From positions 1-27,115 of the forward strand of contig JAAEPW010000062.1 of assembly GCA_024232355.1 (NCBI GenBank): a DNA stretch of 27,115 nucleotides. Direction: 5' to 3'. The notes below the pieces were generated by a model that saw nothing but the letters and a program-made list of their open reading frames with translations, did not search any database and was not told the origin of the DNA. A program made the position numbers and the translations under genes. Shown here piece after piece: positions 24,342 to 27,115 of this stretch. Numbering within the stretch: the first letter of the stretch is position 1; every line of letters starts with the position of its first letter. Origin of the DNA: Chloroflexota bacterium. GTDB taxonomy: Bacteria > Chloroflexota > Anaerolineae > B4-G1.

Positions 24342-25106
24342 ATGCTTGTTGCCATTACACGTCCAATCAGTCCAAGTATCGAGCATTGCGAGCTAACTCA
24401 CTTGCCGCGCGAGACTATCGACGTCAACCTCGCCAAAAGGCAGCACCGTCAATACGAGAATTGCTTGATCGACCTGGGCTGCAAGATTCACAGGCTGCCC
24501 TTGGAACCAGAACTACCAGATTCGGTATTCGTCGAAGATACGGCCATTGTGTTGGATGAACTTGCCATCATCACGCGCCCTGGTGTTGAATCGCGAAGGC
24601 AAGAGACGGTCTCGGTCGCGCAAACGCTCCAGGTATATCGCAAGCTGTACCACATTCAGACACCAGGCACGTTGGACGGAGGAGACGTGTTGCGTATCGA
24701 CAGAAGGATGTACGTCGGCTTGTCGGGCAGAAGCAACGAATCGGGTATCGAGCAATTGCGTGAATTTGTTGACCAGTTTGGGTACACGGTGATGGCTGTG
24801 GAAATGGAGAGATGCCTGCACTTGAAATCAGCCGTCACTCAAGTGAGAGGGAATACACTATTGGTTAATCAAGGTTGGGTAGATGTAGGGGTATTTGAGG
24901 GCATGCAACTGGTGAACGTGGCATCAACAGAACCGATGGGCGGCAATGCGTTGCTGATTGGTGGAACAACCGTATATCCGGAGGCGTACGTAGAGACACG
25001 GCAGCGATTAGAGAATCGAGGTATAACGGTCAGAACAGTTGACATGTCCGAGTTGGCCAAAGCCGAAGGCGGTGTCACCTGCTGTAGTTTGATCCTTACA
25101 GCCTAA
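24342..25106 (+). CDS. Dimethylarginine dimethylaminohydrolase family protein
   Basis: A 254-residue guanidine-modifying enzyme of the DDAH/arginine deiminase superfamily; DDAH converts N-omega-methylated arginines to citrulline. Catalytic residues are visible: E65/D66 (VFVEDTA), D112 (LDGGDVL), H160 (CLHLKSAVT) and C247 (GGVTCCSL). Spacing and length match bacterial DDAH closely. AGAGGAG precedes the ATG. It follows the interrupted small membrane gene by 29 bases. A related citrulline-forming or guanidine hydrolase activity remains possible because substrate is not fixed by these motifs. Confidence 0.88.
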   Translation: MLVAITRPISPSIEHCELTHLPRETIDVNLAKRQHRQYENCLIDLGCKIHRLPLEPELPDSVFVEDTAIVLDELAIITRPGVESRRQETVSVAQTLQVYRKLYHIQTPGTLDGGDVLRIDRRMYVGLSGRSNESGIEQLREFVDQFGYTVMAVEMERCLHLKSAVTQVRGNTLLVNQGWVDVGVFEGMQLVNVASTEPMGGNALLIGGTTVYPEAYVETRQRLENRGITVRTVDMSELAKAEGGVTCCSLILTA

Positions 25107-25117
25107 TTTTGCAACGC

Positions 25118-25145
25118 TTGTCAATTGGCCCCTATCGAGTAGAAT
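25118..25145 (+). promoter_or_regulatory. Candidate promoter giving a leaderless transcript
   Basis: TTGTCA (25118-25123) and TAGAAT (25140-25145) are spaced by 16 bases. The ATG of the DUF2142 gene is at 25153, only 7 bases beyond the -10, so transcription would begin at or beside the start codon. No Shine-Dalgarno site is present, which fits. Confidence 0.45.
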
Positions 25146-25152
25146 ACTCCCC

Positions 25153-26478
25153 ATGTACCCAAGGCATCCCCTTAACGTTCGCGTACTCTTGGTTATCATC
25201 ATTGCCACCTACATTGTGATTGCTATCCTTTACGCCGCTCTCACCCCAATCTGGCAAGTTCCTGACGAACCCGCTCACTATAACTATATCCGTGCCCTGG
25301 CTGAGAATCTAACGATCCCCATCATCGAACCCGGGGACTATGATCAGTCGTACATCAGCCAGCTCACGACAGAGCGTTTTCCCCCAGAACTGACTATCGA
25401 ATCGGTGGCGTATGAGGATCACCAACCGCCGCTGTATTACGTGCTAGCGACCCCGATCTATTGGATCTTTGACGGTGCGGTGTTGCCCTTGCGGTTGCTC
25501 TCGGTGCTATTGGGGGCAGGGCTGTTGGTGGTCGCTTTTGGAACGGTGCGAACTGTGTTTCCAGAGCGGCCCGAGTTGGCATTGATGGCTGCGGCTTTTA
25601 TCGCCTTTATCCCCCAGCACGTGGCAATGATGTCCGGGGTGGAAAATGACGCGCTGGGCGAACTGATTGCGGGGAGCACGCTATGGGCATTGGTGGTCTA
25701 TGTGGGCGGGAATGGCAAGCGCGAGAGCCCCTGGCCGATCGGGTTGCTGCTGGCGATGGCGCTGCTGACCAAAGCGACGGTTTATTTTGTCGTGGGAGTG
25801 GCTGCGCTGGCGGTGATCGTTCGCTGGCGGCAAGAGCGTCAGACATTCAAGTGGGCCATAGGACAACTGGCCTGGATGTTTGTCCCGACTCTGTTGCTCT
25901 CTTTGCCCTGGTTTATCCGCAATGGCCTCACTTATGGCTGGATGGACCCCCTGGGAATGGCGCAACACAACGCGGTTGTCGAGGGACAAATGCGTACATC
26001 CGAGTACTTGGCATTCTATGGCTGGCCCGCTTACTGGGAACGGGCCTGGAGCTTTACGTTTAACAGCTTTTGGGGGCAGTTCGGCTGGATGGCCGTGGTA
26101 CTCCCAACTCGTTTCTACCAAGCATTGCTGCTGCTCTCTATCCTCTTGGCCATTGGTTTTCTGTGGTGGTTGTTCGACCGTCGCCGCCCCAAGCTGATCC
26201 CGGCTCAACGTGCCGGCCTGACCTTGTTTCTCGCGGCAGCCTTGTTCACGCTGCTCGAATATCTGGGCTACAACCTAACCTTTGTCCAACACCAAGGACG
26301 TTATCTCTTCCCGGCGCTTATTCCCATCGGAACGGCAGTTGCGTTGGGTTTAGGCACATTGACCGGGCTGTTACCCCAACGGATACGCTCCGGGACTATG
26401 GTCGCTCTCTTTGCCGGACTGGCAGCGCTGGACGTTTATTGTCTATTCAAGTTTATCATTCCATTTCTGGCGAGGTGA
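25153..26478 (+). CDS. DUF2142-like polytopic membrane protein (putative GT-C glycosyltransferase)
   Basis: A 441-residue protein with about 10-11 membrane helices. The first outer loop carries WQVPDEPAHYNYIRAL and later EDHQPPLYYVL, the hallmarks of DUF2142 and related GT-C membrane glycosyltransferases, where the acidic residues bind the lipid-phosphate sugar or metal. It would act on the outer side of the membrane. It could use lipid-linked sugar made by the DPM1-like enzyme at 17860, but that is only a contextual guess. No Shine-Dalgarno site is seen, and the promoter suggests a leaderless message. The next gene begins 3 bases after its stop. Confidence 0.78.
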   Translation: MYPRHPLNVRVLLVIIIATYIVIAILYAALTPIWQVPDEPAHYNYIRALAENLTIPIIEPGDYDQSYISQLTTERFPPELTIESVAYEDHQPPLYYVLATPIYWIFDGAVLPLRLLSVLLGAGLLVVAFGTVRTVFPERPELALMAAAFIAFIPQHVAMMSGVENDALGELIAGSTLWALVVYVGGNGKRESPWPIGLLLAMALLTKATVYFVVGVAALAVIVRWRQERQTFKWAIGQLAWMFVPTLLLSLPWFIRNGLTYGWMDPLGMAQHNAVVEGQMRTSEYLAFYGWPAYWERAWSFTFNSFWGQFGWMAVVLPTRFYQALLLLSILLAIGFLWWLFDRRRPKLIPAQRAGLTLFLAAALFTLLEYLGYNLTFVQHQGRYLFPALIPIGTAVALGLGTLTGLLPQRIRSGTMVALFAGLAALDVYCLFKFIIPFLAR

Positions 26479-26481
26479 CTG

Positions 26482-26883
26482 ATGAGCGAACTTTTGCCCG
26501 GATTGACCGGCGAGACGGAAATGATCGCGAGTGAGGCGGATACGGCCGCTCGTTTGGGCAGTGGAAGTGTGCCCGTCCTGGGCACACCTGCACTGATGGG
26601 GCTGATGGAGGGCGCGGCAGTACAGGCGCTGGCCGATCACCTCTCCCCAGGCCAAACTTCTGTTGGGGGACGAATTGACGTTCGTCATCTGGCTCCTACC
26701 CCGGTGGGGATGCACATCCGTGCCCGTGCCGAGTTGTTAAAAGTAGAGGGGCGTCGCCTGGCATTTCACATTGAGGCGTGGGACGAGGTTGAGCAGATTG
26801 GCAAAGCCACCCACGAGCGATTTGTCATTGATGAGAAAAAATTCGTTGCCAACGCTCAGGCAAAAGCCGACGCCAGTGCCTAA
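26482..26883 (+). CDS. FlK-like hotdog thioesterase
   Basis: A 133-residue single hotdog domain of the fluoroacetyl-CoA thioesterase-like group. The catalytic residues of FlK (Thr, Glu, His) are matched by T35 (GTPALM), E43 (LMEGAAV) and H69 (VRHLAPTP), with the same spacing of 8 and 26 residues. Family members usually hydrolyse small acyl-CoAs; fluoroacetate specificity is not implied. GAGGTGA overlaps the stop of the upstream gene and supplies the ribosome site, so it is coupled to the DUF2142 gene, although no functional link is clear. Confidence 0.83.
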   Translation: MSELLPGLTGETEMIASEADTAARLGSGSVPVLGTPALMGLMEGAAVQALADHLSPGQTSVGGRIDVRHLAPTPVGMHIRARAELLKVEGRRLAFHIEAWDEVEQIGKATHERFVIDEKKFVANAQAKADASA

Positions 26884-27036
26884 GGCTTTTCCAGTTTTCA
26901 AGTCCTCCCAAAATCTATGGCGAAGAATCTCATAAATCGCACACGAGTTACAAAATAACCGGAAAAGCTCAAGGGGCACTGGTTCAGTTGGGTGGGATTT
27001 TTAGAGAATAGTCTGTTGTGGCTCGAAATTGAGCTT

Positions 27037-27092
27037 GTAGCCGCGCTTTCCATAGCGCGTAAGGCTCTACGAGGTATGGAAACCTCGTCTAC
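27037..27092. repeat. Dispersed hairpin repeat, copies 2 and 3 (ATGGAA loop)
   Basis: Copy 2 (27037-27059) is the exact inverted match of 41-63, with stem CGCGCT/AGCGCG around TTCCAT (ATGGAA on the other strand). Copy 3 (27069-27088) reads ACGAGGT-ATGGAA-ACCTCGT, a 7-bp stem with the same loop but a different stem sequence, flanked by CTAC (27089-27092). The two stand head to head 9 bases apart. The region 26884-27115 otherwise has no gene. Confidence 0.75.
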
Positions 27093-27115
27093 ATCGTAAT
27101 CCCATTCAACTGAAC

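Overview
The window looks like a chromosomal segment of a Chloroflexota bacterium, most likely Anaerolineae. This is inferred from the gene mix and protein style, not from a marker gene. The clues are large lipoproteins with Pro/Thr-rich linkers, a Ser/Thr kinase with an extracytoplasmic SH3-like domain, roadblock plus V4R signalling proteins, DUF2142 and YfhO membrane proteins, and strong Shine-Dalgarno sites (AAGGAGG type). No rRNA, tRNA, CRISPR array or transposase was seen. Base composition is moderate in G+C, and higher inside the long genes.

Layout. 1-552: non-coding, with a short hairpin repeat, a palindrome, and a MITE-like element with 21-bp perfect terminal inverted repeats flanked by a 5-bp direct repeat. 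553-2423: two overlapping iron-sulfur electron-transfer genes (FdhB/FrhB-like, then HydB/AsrA-like). 2586-4367: membrane-anchored Ser/Thr kinase ending in a clear terminator. 4608-10358: very large alpha-2-macroglobulin lipoprotein with an intact thioester motif. 10392-10712: stand-alone YqfO/NIF3-type domain protein. 10924-12234: a DsbA-like/cyclophilin lipoprotein whose reading frame crosses a UGA exactly where the first Cys of the CxxC motif belongs, followed at once by a perfect stem-loop. It is best read as a selenoprotein (UPGC). 12442-13653: PrsW-like intramembrane protease, convergent with a DedA membrane protein. 14522-17739: a roadblock-V4R pair duplicated in tandem, then a response regulator with a degenerate GGDEF domain. 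17860-22832: a polyprenol-phosphate sugar transferase translationally coupled to a YfhO/flippase fusion. 22829-23656 (minus): metallo-beta-lactamase-fold hydrolase. 23830-24312: small membrane protein gene broken by an amber codon. 24342-25106: dimethylarginine dimethylaminohydrolase family. 25153-26883: DUF2142 membrane protein and a FlK-like thioesterase. 26884-27115: non-coding end carrying two hairpins of the same family as the one at the window start.

How the parts fit. The cell-envelope theme is strong: protease-trapping A2M lipoprotein, extracytoplasmic thiol/prolyl folding lipoprotein, intramembrane protease, DedA, and a glycan assembly/flipping pair. The roadblock/V4R/response-regulator cluster reads as a small ligand- or redox-sensing switch. 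The most notable item is the selenocysteine-type DsbA-cyclophilin fusion. The next are the MITE, the hairpin family with varying stems and a constant ATGGAA loop, and the duplicated roadblock-V4R module.
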